From the NCBI RefSeq assembly GCF_900108505.1, contig NZ_FNWU01000001.1, forward strand, positions 372,001-436,000: a DNA stretch of 64,000 nucleotides. Direction: 5' to 3'. Within the stretch, counting starts at the first letter, position 1. Every line of letters begins with the position of its first letter. Shown here one piece after another: positions 48,449 to 57,043 of this stretch. Made by a program: the position numbers and the translations under genes. Origin of the DNA: Halopenitus malekzadehii. Its GTDB lineage: Archaea > Halobacteriota > Halobacteria > Halobacteriales > Haloferacaceae. The notes below the pieces were generated by a model. That model did not search any database, had not been told where the DNA came from, and worked only from the letters and a program-made list of their open reading frames with translations.

Positions 48449-48922
48449 CTACGCGTCGATCGCCGCCTCGTTCTCGGCCAGCCGGTCGAACACGTCCGCG
48501 ACGAGCTCGCCGGTGTCCGCGATGATCGCGTCCATCTCGTCGGCCGCGTCCGGCTCCGGCAGCCCGAGAAGCCGCGCGATCCGCATGATCGACACGTGGT
48601 AGACGCGTTGGGTCCCCGGTTCGATCTCCTGAATCACCATATTACACGGGAACAGCGCGCCGATATCGCCGCCGGTTGCCTCGAGCGCCCGGTCGGCCAC
48701 CGCCGGGTTGCACGCACCGAGCACGTAGTAGGGATCCCGGTCGGCATCGACCTTCTCGTTGAGCAGCTCGGAGGGTGAAAACTCCACGGGGATGCCGAAG
48801 CCGGCGTCCGAACAGATCGAACGGACGTGTTCGATCGCCTCCTCGTGGCTCATCGCCAGCAGCTGTTCCTCCTCGCCGAAGTCCTCGCCGTCGATCGCGG
48901 CCGGGTCGAACGGGAGCGTCAT
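48449..48922 (-). CDS. DUF302-domain protein
   Basis: A 157-residue soluble protein with the DUF302 fold: MSHEEAIEHVRSICSDAGFG (about residues 23-42), DPYYVLGACNPAVADRALEA and FPCNMVIQEIEPG. Members are single beta/alpha domains of unknown biochemical role; DUF302 proteins often sit near redox or membrane genes. ATG 48922 (MTLPFDPAAIDGED) has a TATA-like CTTTTACC about 24-31 nt upstream. It lies between NreA (convergent) and the DUF5789 gene, which is on the same strand. Confidence 0.86.
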   Translation of the reverse strand: MTLPFDPAAIDGEDFGEEEQLLAMSHEEAIEHVRSICSDAGFGIPVEFSPSELLNEKVDADRDPYYVLGACNPAVADRALEATGGDIGALFPCNMVIQEIEPGTQRVYHVSIMRIARLLGLPEPDAADEMDAIIADTGELVADVFDRLAENEAAIDA

Positions 48923-49047
48923 ACTCCCCCGTTGGTGCGATGCGTGGTAAAAGGGATCGATGGTTCGGGACGCCATCGGGCCGGGGGATCAGGGACGGAG
49001 ACGGTTGCTCGGGAATCGACTCCCGGGTTTTTCCGATCGCGTGCGCG

Positions 49048-49341
49048 CTACTCGGTGGCGACCGGACCGCGTCCGACGGTCTCCGCGACCGTCTCGACGA
49101 ACGCGCCGCGGGAGTCGAACAGCGTTTCGTCGGTCTCCTCGAGCACGCTGGCCAGCTCTCGCGCGCCGTCGGGCGTCCGGATCGTCGCATCGCCCTCCTG
49201 TTCGATGACGTCGCTTTTCGATTTCGGCCACACGAGCCGTGAGGCGACGCGCGTCACCGGCTGTCCCTCGATCGAAGCGCCGGACTCGAGCTCGACCGCG
49301 GGCGCGTCGGTCGCCTCGTCCTCGTCTGCGTCCTCGCTCAT
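49048..49341 (-). CDS. DUF5789-family protein
   Basis: A 97-residue acidic haloarchaeal protein with the family core LVWPKSKSDVIEQEGDATIR (about residues 36-55) and TPDGARELASVLEE. The proline-lysine-serine segment is typical. The N-terminal 25 residues are disordered and acidic. It is monocistronic. The role is unknown. Confidence 0.82.
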   Translation of the reverse strand: MSEDADEDEATDAPAVELESGASIEGQPVTRVASRLVWPKSKSDVIEQEGDATIRTPDGARELASVLEETDETLFDSRGAFVETVAETVGRGPVATE

Positions 49342-49503
49342 ACCGCGCTGGTTCCGCGGGCACGACGGTAATTCTTTCGAAGGTGGTCGGTCCCCGTTCT
49401 CGACCGACCGCTTCCTTCCCGCCCGGGTCGAACGGACCCACCGACCGCTTCGTCACGCGCTCGTCTGACGTAGTGTTTTGGGGATGCGGGATAAAGGGCG
49501 CAT

Positions 49504-50649
49504 ATGACGAGTCTTTCGGAGGTCTATGGGGGGCGTGGTCGATCGACCACGAGCCTCCGACGACTTTACCTCGGTGTCGGACTGTTCGCGGTGGGGATCC
49601 TGTGCATCGTCGCCGGCATCCTCGCTGCCGGGACCGAGATCATTCCGTCGATGGAGGCGTACACCCTCGCGGACGCGCGCTGGTACGGCGGGATCGTCGG
49701 CGGCGTCGGGCTTCCCCTGGCGATGTTGGGCGTAATGAGCGTCCTCCCCGCCGATCGACGGACACGCGCGGCAGCCCTCGTGGGTGCCTCCATTATGGCG
49801 CTCGGCGTCGTGATGTTTTCGTACGCGTACCCCTACCACTGGGTCAACAGCCCTCGTCCGGCGCTCGTCGACCTCACGCTGCCGACCGCCGGTATCTACT
49901 TTCTGGGTGGGGCGACGACCTTCTGGTGTCTGTTCGTCGGCGTCGCCAACTTCAAGACACGAAACGACCCCGGCGGATCGGTCACGCTCGAGGTGACCCA
50001 CAAGGGCGAGACGAAGGTCGTCGAGGTCGATCGCCGCCAGCTCGACGAGTTCGGCGGCGTCGGGCTCCTCGGCGGCACGCCCGATGGGTCCGTCGAGACA
50101 CAGACCAACGACCCGGACGCGAACACGCTCGGCGGCGGCGACGCCGACGTGTCACACGCCGACGCGACCGACTCCGATACGGCCGATCCCGATTCGGCTG
50201 CCCCCGATACGGCCAGCTCCACGACTGCAGGTGGTGGTCTCTTCGGGGGATCCGGCAGTTCCGGTAGTTCCGGCGGTACGAACCGTTCATCCGGAGCCGG
50301 TGGAACGCTCGGATCCGGGGCTGCAAGCGTTAGCGACGGCGGCTCTGACCCCGAATCGATCCGAACCCCGACCGGATCGGACCGATCGTCGACGGGCACC
50401 GACGCGGACGGCGGCTCCGGCTTCTCGACCGAGTGGCCCGACCCCGGACGGAATCGAACCGATGGCTCGGGCCGTCACCGATCCGGTGACTCGAGCCGAG
50501 ATCGGTCCCCCGATCGGCCCCGGGAGCGGAATCGGACCGCGACCGGGGACCAGCCGTCGAACGGATCGACACGGTCCTCGGGATCGAGCGGGTCCTCCGA
50601 ACTGACCCCGACCACCGACGACGACGAGGACGTCGAGTTCATCGAGTAG
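49504..50649 (+). CDS. Four-helix membrane protein with disordered Ser/Gly tail (DUF7139-like)
   Basis: A 381-residue protein with four N-terminal membrane helices (LYLGVGLFAVGILCIVAGIL about 21-40, GGIVGGVGLPLAMLGVMSV about 64-82, ALVGASIMALGVVMFSYAY about 91-109, AGIYFLGGATTFWCLFVGVA about 130-149), a short beta segment (GGSVTLEVTHKGETKVVEVD) and a long acidic Gly/Ser/Arg tail ending DVEFIE. A TATA-like TAGTGTTTTGG lies about 28 nt before the ATG. A 15-bp perfect duplication contains its stop codon. No known function; the tail could be exposed to other proteins. Confidence 0.78.
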   Translation: MTSLSEVYGGRGRSTTSLRRLYLGVGLFAVGILCIVAGILAAGTEIIPSMEAYTLADARWYGGIVGGVGLPLAMLGVMSVLPADRRTRAAALVGASIMALGVVMFSYAYPYHWVNSPRPALVDLTLPTAGIYFLGGATTFWCLFVGVANFKTRNDPGGSVTLEVTHKGETKVVEVDRRQLDEFGGVGLLGGTPDGSVETQTNDPDANTLGGGDADVSHADATDSDTADPDSAAPDTASSTTAGGGLFGGSGSSGSSGGTNRSSGAGGTLGSGAASVSDGGSDPESIRTPTGSDRSSTGTDADGGSGFSTEWPDPGRNRTDGSGRHRSGDSSRDRSPDRPRERNRTATGDQPSNGSTRSSGSSGSSELTPTTDDDEDVEFIE

Positions 50650-50665
50650 CAGTTCATCGAGTAGC
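50636..50665. repeat. 15-bp perfect tandem duplication containing a stop codon
   Basis: AGTTCATCGAGTAGC occurs at 50636-50650 and 50651-50665. The first copy holds the stop TAG (50647-50649) of the membrane protein gene, and the second lies just beyond it. Confidence 0.97.
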
Positions 50666-50692
50666 ACACGATCCGCGATCGATCGATGCCCG

Positions 50693-51247
50693 TCACGTCG
50701 ATCGTGCCGCCCCGATGCGTGCACGGACGTCACGCCAATGGCTCCCCTTCCAGAACCACTGCCCACAGTCGCGACACCGCCACACGGGCCCCTCCGACGG
50801 AACGTATGCCGGTCGGTTCGGCGTGTCCGAGACGCGATCGAGTCGACCGTTGCATCGACCACAGCGTCTCGGCGTCTCCGCGATCTCGATGGTGACGCCG
50901 GCCTCCGCAAGCTCCGCGAGCTGGTCGGCCGGGTCCCGACTCTCGAGGAGCAGCGCGCCGTCGACGCGCTCCGCAAGCTCGCGGTCCCGGGTGAGAAGCG
51001 TCCGATCCTCGGCCGCGGCGATCGACGCGATCCGGTCGTCGTCTTCGACGCCGCGGTCAAGCGCGTAGGCCGCGTCGTAGCCACAGAACCGGAGGTAGGT
51101 GGCGAGCGTTCCGCACATCACGTCGACGAGGAACTGTTCGGTTCCCGTTGGTCGGGTTTCGTCATCGGTCGTCCCGTCGTCGGTCGTCCCGTCATCGGTC
51201 GTCTCGTCGCCGTCGACGGTCTCGCTGTCGCCGCCCTCGCGGCTCAT
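50693..51247 (-). CDS. Mut7-C domain RNase-like protein with zinc ribbon
   Basis: A 184-residue protein with the Mut7-C PIN-like fold: FLVDVMCGTLATYLRFCGYD (about residues 39-58), TLLTRDRELAERVDGALLL, then CGRCNGRL and CRDCGQWFWKGSHWRD as a zinc ribbon. The acids D42 and D89-area resemble PIN nuclease metal ligands, which the family is thought to use on RNA. A DGTTDDGTTDDE repeat (15-bp DNA units, about 51160-51205) lies in the N-terminal tail. Its start overlaps the polX stop by 4 nt (ATGA), so the two are co-translated. Confidence 0.87.
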   Translation of the reverse strand: MSREGGDSETVDGDETTDDGTTDDGTTDDETRPTGTEQFLVDVMCGTLATYLRFCGYDAAYALDRGVEDDDRIASIAAAEDRTLLTRDRELAERVDGALLLESRDPADQLAELAEAGVTIEIAETPRRCGRCNGRLDRVSDTPNRPAYVPSEGPVWRCRDCGQWFWKGSHWRDVRARIGAARST

Positions 51248-52992
51248 CCCTCGAGGAACGACCTGACGCCATCGGCTGATCGCGTGTTCAGTACGTCGGC
51301 ACGCTCGGCCCAGCCGCGTCGGGCCGTGTGGATCCCGTACCGGACGTGTTCGAACTCCCCTGGCGTGTGGGCGTCCGTGTTGATCACGATCGTTGCTCCG
51401 GCGTCGATCGCGGCGTGGACCGCCTCGCCGTTGGCGTCCAACCGTGCCGGGTTCGCGTTCACCTCGATCGCCACGTCCTCGCGGGCGGCGACGGTGGCGA
51501 GGCGCTCGAAGTCGACCGTCAGTCCCTCGCGGCTGTTGATCATTCGGCCGGTGGGGTGTCCGAGGACGTCGACTGCAGGGTGTTCGATCGCTCGGACGAG
51601 CCGGTCGGTTGCGTCGTCGCTCGTCCCGAGCGCGGCGTGTGGCGAGGCCACGACGATGTCGAGATCGGCGAGCGTGTCGTCGTCGGTCGCAAGCTCGCCG
51701 TCGGCGGTGATGTTCGCCTCGACCCCGTGGAAGACGGGGATCGATGCCTCCTTCCGGACCGCGTCGACTGCTGCCGCCTGATCGGCCAGATTCGCCGGAT
51801 CGAGGCCGGTGTTTCCGAACACGCCGGGGCCGGTCGCATGGTCGGTGATCGCGTGGTAGTCGTAGCCCCTGTCGGCGGCCGCAGCAACCATCCCCTCGAT
51901 CGACGCGTCGCCGTCGGACCAGTCGGTGTGTGTGTGGAGGTCGCCGCGGACGTCACCCTCCTCGATCAGCGTCGGTAGATCGTCGGCTGCCGCCGCGTCG
52001 ACCTCACCCGTGTTCTCACGCAGCTCCGGCGGGATCCACGCCATCTCGAGCGCCTCGTAGACCCCTGCTTCGGTCTCGCCGGCGATCCGGTCGCCGACGC
52101 GCTGGCCCGCCTCGGGGTCAGCGACGTCGCTCACGTCGAAGACGCCGTACTCGTTCACCTTCAGCCCGCGGTCGAGCGCGCGGTTCCGGACCGCGATGTT
52201 GTGGTCTCGCGAGCCGGTGAAATACTGGAGCGCCGCGCCGAACTCCGCGACGGCGACCACGCGGAGGTCGACGCGGAGGCCGTCGGCCCGGACGCTCGCC
52301 TTGTTGGTGCCGGCCTCGATGACCGCGTCCGCCTCGGGCCAGTCGGTGAACCCCGCGACGGTCGCCTCGGGGTCGTCGCTCCCGACGAGGAGGTCGACGT
52401 CGCCGATCGTGTCCCGCCACCGCCGGATCGAGCCGCAGACCTCGATGGTCGCGACCGGGTCGGCGTCGGCCAGATACGTCACTGCCGCGTCCGCGATCGG
52501 GCGGGCGTCCCCGAGCCGCTCGCGCTCCCGTGCCTGCCGGGCGAACGGGACGTTCTCGCGGATGTTCTCCTCGGTCGTCTCGCCGAAGCCCGTGATCTCG
52601 CGGATCTCCCCGGCCTCGGCGGCGGCCGCCAGCTCGTCGAGGGTGGTGATGCCGAGCTCCTCGTAGAGGGTTCCGACCGTCTTCGGACCGACCCCTTCGA
52701 CCCGGGTGAGTGCGTCGATCTCCACGGGAAACTCCGATCGGAGCTCCTCGAGCTCCTCGATCGAGCCGGTTTGCACGTACTCGACGATCTTGGCCGCGAT
52801 CGCGTCCCCGACGCGGTCGATCCCCTGCACCGCCTCCTCGCCCTCCTGGACGAGGGTCTCGATCGGCGTCGGGTGGTCGCGGACGTTCTCGGCCGCGCGC
52901 CGGTAGGCGGTGGGTTTGTACTCGACCCCGGTCGCCTCGAGGCGGTCGGCGAACTCCTCGAGAACGCTCGCGACCTCGTCGTTGCGGCTCAT
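51244..52992 (-). CDS. polX: DNA polymerase X (polymerase/3'-5' exonuclease)
   Basis: A 582-residue family-X polymerase with a C-terminal PHP exonuclease domain, used in gap filling and repair. N-terminal 8-kDa/HhH region VEGVGPKTVGTLYEELG (about 94-110) and ITGFGETTEENIREN; palm SIRRWRDTIGDVDLLVGSDD with the GDVD acid pair; third acid in VDLRVVAVAEFGAALQYFTG. PHP metal ligands: GDLHTHTDWSDG, YHAITDHA, FHGVEANI, and NTDAHTPGEF. A TATA box ATTTATAAG (53021-53029) lies 29-37 nt before ATG 52992. It overlaps the Mut7-C gene by 4 nt. Confidence 0.95.
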   Translation of the reverse strand: MSRNDEVASVLEEFADRLEATGVEYKPTAYRRAAENVRDHPTPIETLVQEGEEAVQGIDRVGDAIAAKIVEYVQTGSIEELEELRSEFPVEIDALTRVEGVGPKTVGTLYEELGITTLDELAAAAEAGEIREITGFGETTEENIRENVPFARQARERERLGDARPIADAAVTYLADADPVATIEVCGSIRRWRDTIGDVDLLVGSDDPEATVAGFTDWPEADAVIEAGTNKASVRADGLRVDLRVVAVAEFGAALQYFTGSRDHNIAVRNRALDRGLKVNEYGVFDVSDVADPEAGQRVGDRIAGETEAGVYEALEMAWIPPELRENTGEVDAAAADDLPTLIEEGDVRGDLHTHTDWSDGDASIEGMVAAAADRGYDYHAITDHATGPGVFGNTGLDPANLADQAAAVDAVRKEASIPVFHGVEANITADGELATDDDTLADLDIVVASPHAALGTSDDATDRLVRAIEHPAVDVLGHPTGRMINSREGLTVDFERLATVAAREDVAIEVNANPARLDANGEAVHAAIDAGATIVINTDAHTPGEFEHVRYGIHTARRGWAERADVLNTRSADGVRSFLEG

Positions 52993-53020
52993 TCGATACG
53001 GGACCTTTCTCGCGTGTTCA

Positions 53021-53029
53021 CTTATAAAT
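53021..53029 (-). promoter_or_regulatory. TATA box of the polX operon
   Basis: ATTTATAAG on the minus strand, 29-37 nt before the polX ATG at 52992. Confidence 0.65.
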
Positions 53030-53131
53030 CGCGGGGCGGTCGGGACGGTCGCGGACGCGTCGTCCCGCCGAGTCGCGGCCGTCGTCCCCCAAGCCGCGGC
53101 CGTTATCCCGCGGGCGACCCTACGAGCGGCA

Positions 53132-54235
53132 ATGGCAACGCGAGAGGGTACCTGGCGCTATCGGGAGCGGTTCGGCGACGCCTTCGGGCGGACCTACTTC
53201 CGCCGGTTCGGTCCCGGCGTCGCCTCCAGCGTCGGGATCGGGACCTACCTCGGCGACCCGACCGATGCCGTCGACGACCGGTACCGCGAGTCGATACGGC
53301 TCGCGCTCGAGTCCGGGGTGAACCACGTCGACACCGCGAGCAACTACCGCTGTGGGCGCTCGGAACGGGTCGTCGGCGAGGCGCTGTCCGAGGCCGCCGT
53401 CGATCGGGAGTCGGTCGTCGTGGCCTCGAAGGCCGGCTTCGTCCCGTTCGACGGCGAGCGCCCCGACGATCCGGCCGCCTACGTCCGCGAGGAGTTCCTC
53501 GAGACCGGGATCCTCTCCGCGGACGATCTCGTCCACGGCAGCCACGCGATCGCGCCGGGATTCATCGAGACGATGCTCGACCGGTCGTTGGACGCGATCG
53601 GCGTGGAGACGATCGACTGCTATTACGTCCACAACCCGGAGACCCAACTGGCCGAACGGTCGCCTGAGGAGGTCTATGACGCCCTCGAGACCGCCTTCGA
53701 GCGCCTCGAACGACGCCGCCTGGCGGGCGACATCGGCGGCTACGGCGTCGCGACCTGGGACGCCTTTCGCGTCCCGCCGGACCACGACTCGGCGCTCTCG
53801 CTGCCCGCGATCATCGAACGCGCCGAACGGGCGGCCGCGACGGTCGGCGCCGACGACCACGGCTTTCGCGCGGTGCAGCTCCCCTTCAACGTCCGGATGG
53901 CCGACGCGTTCACGCGGCCGACGCAGCCGACGTCGTCGGCCGACGCCGACCGGTGTTCGCTGCTGGAGCGCGCTCACAAGGCCGGCGTCGACGTCGTGAC
54001 GAGCGCGAGTCTCGGTCAGGGGTCGTTGGCCGAGCCCGGAGCGATCCCGGAACCGATCGCCGACCAGCTCGCGGGCGAGACGCCGGCGCAGCGGGCGATC
54101 AACTTCGCACGCAGCGCGCCCGGCGTGACGACCGCACTCGTCGGTGCGCGCGATCCGGACCACGTGCGAGAGAACGTTGCCGCGGGCACGTTCGACCCGC
54201 TCGGGGCGAACGCGTTCGATGCCGTCTTCGAGTGA
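53132..54235 (+). CDS. Aldo/keto reductase
   Basis: A 367-residue TIM-barrel NAD(P)H oxidoreductase. The catalytic tetrad pattern is present: VNHVDTASNYRCGRSE (Asp and Tyr), VVASKAGF (Lys) and CYYVHNPETQ (His). The start ATG 53132 (MATREGTWRYRERFGDAFG) fits a TATA-like CGTTATCC about 25-32 nt upstream; the frame from 52910 runs through the polX promoter and is not used. It is longer than many aldo/keto reductases (~280-330) because of an N-terminal extension of about 30 residues and an insertion before the His. Substrate unknown. Confidence 0.9.
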   Translation: MATREGTWRYRERFGDAFGRTYFRRFGPGVASSVGIGTYLGDPTDAVDDRYRESIRLALESGVNHVDTASNYRCGRSERVVGEALSEAAVDRESVVVASKAGFVPFDGERPDDPAAYVREEFLETGILSADDLVHGSHAIAPGFIETMLDRSLDAIGVETIDCYYVHNPETQLAERSPEEVYDALETAFERLERRRLAGDIGGYGVATWDAFRVPPDHDSALSLPAIIERAERAAATVGADDHGFRAVQLPFNVRMADAFTRPTQPTSSADADRCSLLERAHKAGVDVVTSASLGQGSLAEPGAIPEPIADQLAGETPAQRAINFARSAPGVTTALVGARDPDHVRENVAAGTFDPLGANAFDAVFE

Positions 54236-54264
54236 GCGTCGTCTCCGATCGGTGATCTCGGCGG

Positions 54265-54435
54265 TTAACGGAGTTCCTTGTACGTGGCGCCGCACTCGGG
54301 ACAGGCCCTGACGGAGAACACCTCGTCGGGGTCGTTCTCCTTTTTGAGCGGCTTGTCACACTCCGCACACGTGAGCCGCTCGTAGGTGTCCTTCTTCAGG
54401 TCGCCGTCACGCAGGCCCTTCCGAGTCGATTTCAT
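54265..54435 (-). CDS. Zinc-finger microprotein (HVO_0758-like)
   Basis: A 56-residue protein, easy to overlook because of its size. It begins MKSTRKGLRDGDLKKDTYER and has two cysteine knuckles, LTCAECDKPLKK and RACPECGATYKEL, a CPxC-type zinc ribbon as in haloarchaeal zinc-finger microproteins of the HVO_0758 family. The role may be in biofilm or general regulation in relatives, but I infer nothing more here. A TATA-like GGTATTTAA (54461-54469, minus strand) lies 26-34 nt before the ATG at 54435, supporting expression. Confidence 0.87.
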   Translation of the reverse strand: MKSTRKGLRDGDLKKDTYERLTCAECDKPLKKENDPDEVFSVRACPECGATYKELR

Positions 54436-54621
54436 ACGCCACCGTATGTCGCCGGACGTGTTAAATACCGTGCCCGAGGTCGTTTCGATTCAGCAACACG
54501 AACGTGAACGAACGGTTCGCGTTCACGCCGACGGTCGGTCCACGCTCGTGCCGGGGACCGGTCGTCATCGGCGCCACCCGAAACGGGTCGTTTTTCCCCC
54601 GTCCACCCCACCGATCCGCCG

Positions 54622-55719
54622 ATGGAGTACGTCCAGGAGCGCGTGACCACGCTGCACGCCCTGCGCGATCGGACGCCCGAGGCGCCGACGGGCCGGGCCG
54701 CCGTCGTCGTCCCGATGACCGAACGGGAGCTCGGAGGTCTGGCGGCCGAACGCGTGCTCGACACTCTCGCGGCCGTCGATCCCGCCCGGGTCGTGGTCCC
54801 GCTTCGCGCCTCGCCCGATCGCGTCGGTCCCGCTCGGGAGTGGCTTCGGGGGTTCGACCTGCCGATCGAGATCCTGTGGTGTGACGGCCCACGATTGGAG
54901 CGGCTGCTGTCCGACCACGGGCTCGACGGCCAACGTGGGAAGGGGCGGGACGTCTGGGTCGGGTTGGGTCCGGCGCTGTCCGAGCAGTACGTCGTCGTTC
55001 ACGACGCGGACACGCGGAGCTACTCGCCGGCCTACGTCGCCCGATTGCTGTTCCCGCTTGCACACGGGTACGCGTTCTCGAAGGGATACTACGCCCGCGT
55101 CGAGGATGACCGACTCTACGGACGGCTCTTCCGGTTGTTGTTTCGTCCGCTCGTCCGCGCTCTCGCGGAGGTTCACGACGATCCGGTGATCGACTACCTC
55201 GAGTCGTTTCGGTACGCCCTCGCGGGCGAGTTCGCAGCCACGAGCGATCTCGTCGCGGATCTGCGGGTCCAACGCGGCTGGGGCCTCGAGATCGGGACCC
55301 TCGGCGACGCCTTCGAACACGGTGGGTTCGAGGAGTCGGCGCAGGTCGATCTCGGCCGCTACGAACACGACCACCGGTCGGTTCGGGGCCCGACCGGCCT
55401 GGCCGATATGAGCGACGCCGTCGTCGACGCCACGCTCCGCGTCCTCCGTGACCGGGGGATCACGGTGGATCACGATGCGCTCGTCGATCGGTATCGAACC
55501 GCCGCGCGGACGCTCGTCGGATCGTACGCGACCGACGCCTCCTTCAACGGGCTTACCTTTGACCGCGAGGCGGAACTCGACCAGGTCGAGACCTACGCCG
55601 AGGCGATCGGCCCCCCGGCGAGCGACGGCCGGCTGCCCCCGTGGCGGGAGTCCCCGATCACGGTCGCCGACCTTCGGGAGGCCGCAGCGGCCGACCTCCG
55701 GGAGGCGGTCGACGAATGA
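54622..55719 (+). CDS. gpgS: Glucosyl-3-phosphoglycerate synthase-like glycosyltransferase (GT81)
   Basis: A 365-residue GT-A fold enzyme. It opens RAAVVVPMTERELGGLAAER (nucleotide-binding start, about residue 25), has the DxD-type metal motif VVVHDADTRSYSPAYVARLL (about 124-143), then FSKGYYARVEDDRLYGRLFR and LQRGWGLEIGTLGDAF-like end of the active site. Relatives join glucose from a nucleotide sugar to 3-phosphoglycerate to make the compatible solute glucosylglycerate. Osmolyte synthesis in a haloarchaeon would be a secondary strategy beside KCl. It overlaps the next gene by 4 nt (ATGA at 55716-55719). Confidence 0.82.
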   Translation: MEYVQERVTTLHALRDRTPEAPTGRAAVVVPMTERELGGLAAERVLDTLAAVDPARVVVPLRASPDRVGPAREWLRGFDLPIEILWCDGPRLERLLSDHGLDGQRGKGRDVWVGLGPALSEQYVVVHDADTRSYSPAYVARLLFPLAHGYAFSKGYYARVEDDRLYGRLFRLLFRPLVRALAEVHDDPVIDYLESFRYALAGEFAATSDLVADLRVQRGWGLEIGTLGDAFEHGGFEESAQVDLGRYEHDHRSVRGPTGLADMSDAVVDATLRVLRDRGITVDHDALVDRYRTAARTLVGSYATDASFNGLTFDREAELDQVETYAEAIGPPASDGRLPPWRESPITVADLREAAAADLREAVDE

Positions 55720-56303
55720 CGGACGACCGGGAAGCGGACGGAAGCGGGGCCAGCGTCGCCGCACACGACGATCTCGCCGGAATCGTAGACCTGTTCGGCG
55801 CGATGACCCGGTCGGAGCTGCGGCGTGGACTGTCCGAGCTCGCGTTCAAACGGGGTGCCGACGTCGACGATGCGGCGCTCCAGACGACGATCGATGCAGC
55901 CGTTCGCGACTATTATTTGGTGCCGATCGATGGTGGAGACGCCGACCTGGGCCCGGCGGACGAGTCGCTCCTCGTGGTCGGACCGGCGGCGTTTCCCTCG
56001 GTGCCGCCGAACGCGGAGGATCTCCCACACATTCTCGACGTTCCCGATCGCCACCTCGACCGAGACACGCTGGGCCGAACCGTGCGGGACCGCCTGGCGG
56101 CGGACGTCGCGGATGCCGTCGCGTCGGCGGACCGGTCGCGACTGGCGGCGCTGCTCGAGGTGACCTACGACCTCGAGGCGTGGGGATCGGTGGACGCCGC
56201 CGACCTCCGTGAGCGGATCCTCGAGGCCGTCGAGACGATCGAGGCCCGGGGCGACGGCGATTCAGCGGGGACAACTGGCGGCGACAGCGATGTCGAGAAC
56301 TGA
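55716..56303 (+). CDS. Haloarchaeal protein coupled to the gpgS-like gene, unknown function (DUF7109-like)
   Basis: A 195-residue protein whose ATG overlaps the gpgS-like stop (ATGA). Residues 15-55 are a helical segment (DDLAGIVDLFGAMTRSELRR, then LSELAFKRGADVDDAALQTT) that resembles a small winged or helical domain; the middle has DYYLVPIDGGDADLG and PNAEDLPHILDVPDRHLDRD; the end is a helix followed by a short Gly/Ser tail. Not recognised as an enzyme. It could regulate or assist glucosylglycerate synthesis, judged from coupling only. The stop codon lies in a 12-bp tandem repeat. Confidence 0.75.
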   Translation: MTDDREADGSGASVAAHDDLAGIVDLFGAMTRSELRRGLSELAFKRGADVDDAALQTTIDAAVRDYYLVPIDGGDADLGPADESLLVVGPAAFPSVPPNAEDLPHILDVPDRHLDRDTLGRTVRDRLAADVADAVASADRSRLAALLEVTYDLEAWGSVDAADLRERILEAVETIEARGDGDSAGTTGGDSDVEN

Positions 56304-56336
56304 GCCGAGAACTGAGCTGAGGACTGAGCCGAGGAC
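56295..56336. repeat. 12-bp tandem repeat (3.5 units) over a gene's stop codon
   Basis: GAGAACTGAGCC (56295-56306), GAGAACTGAGCT, GAGGACTGAGCC and a half unit. The TGA stop (56301-56303) is inside the first unit. Confidence 0.9.
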
Positions 56337-56354
56337 ACACGTCATTCCGGAGAG

Positions 56355-56951
56355 TTAGCCGGAAACGTCGGCATCCGGACCGACGACGCGGTCCGGCTCC
56401 TCCGGGATCCGCCAGTCGGTCGTGAGTTCGAGCAGTTGCGCGACGATCCGACCGGTCGCCCCCCAAACCGTGTAGCCGTCGACGTGGAAGTAGTGGATCC
56501 GGAGGTTTCCGTAGTCGGTCTCGCGGCGTTCCGACTCGTAGTTGGCCGGATCGATCAGATCCTCGACCGCGAGGACCGCGATCTCTGCCACCTCGCGCTC
56601 GTCGGGGACGTATTCCCGATCGACCACGGTCGCGACGAAGGGGCGGACCGCGTAGTCGGTGATCGTCGTGATGTCGTCGAGGCGGCCGACGACGTCGACC
56701 TCCTCGGCGGCGACGCCGATCTCCTCGTCGGCCTCCCGGAGCGCCGTCTCCCGAAGCGTCGCGTCCACGGGCTCGTGACCGCCGCCCGGGAAGCTCATTT
56801 GGCCGGGATGTTCCCCGAGGTGGTCGGCCCGCTTGGTGAACAGGAGGTGGGGGCCCTCGTCCCGGTGGATCACCGGGGCGAGGACGGCCGCCTCACGCGG
56901 CGCGCCCGTGACGCCCCGCGGCGTGTGTCGGTCGATCCCCGACAGGTCCAT
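56355..56951 (-). CDS. Nudix hydrolase (CoA pyrophosphatase-like)
   Basis: A 198-residue Nudix protein. The Nudix box GGGHEPVDATLRETALREAD-EEIGV begins near residue 56, with the READEE acids of GX5EX7REUXEEXGU; upstream LLFTKRADHLGEHPGQMSFPG is the NudL/CoAse motif. Likely substrate coenzyme A or a related nucleotide. A later loop (EVAEIAVLAVEDLIDPANYE, then HYFHVDGYTVWGATGRIVAQ) closes the active site. ATG 56951 was chosen; the frame to 57047 overlaps nth. It is in the same orientation as nth, with about 90 bp between. Confidence 0.9.
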   Translation of the reverse strand: MDLSGIDRHTPRGVTGAPREAAVLAPVIHRDEGPHLLFTKRADHLGEHPGQMSFPGGGHEPVDATLRETALREADEEIGVAAEEVDVVGRLDDITTITDYAVRPFVATVVDREYVPDEREVAEIAVLAVEDLIDPANYESERRETDYGNLRIHYFHVDGYTVWGATGRIVAQLLELTTDWRIPEEPDRVVGPDADVSG

Positions 56952-57043
56952 ATCGACCGGAGGGGTGCGATGCGCCTTAGTCTTACCTCTCGGCGATCGA
57001 TCTCTCCACGGCAACCGACCTCCTCGCGGCGGTCGATCGACGG

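Noticed and set aside
53132-54235. Minus-strand frame opposite the aldo/keto reductase
   Set aside because: The plus strand has the full aldo/keto reductase tetrad; the other strand encodes only Arg/Val-rich sequence.
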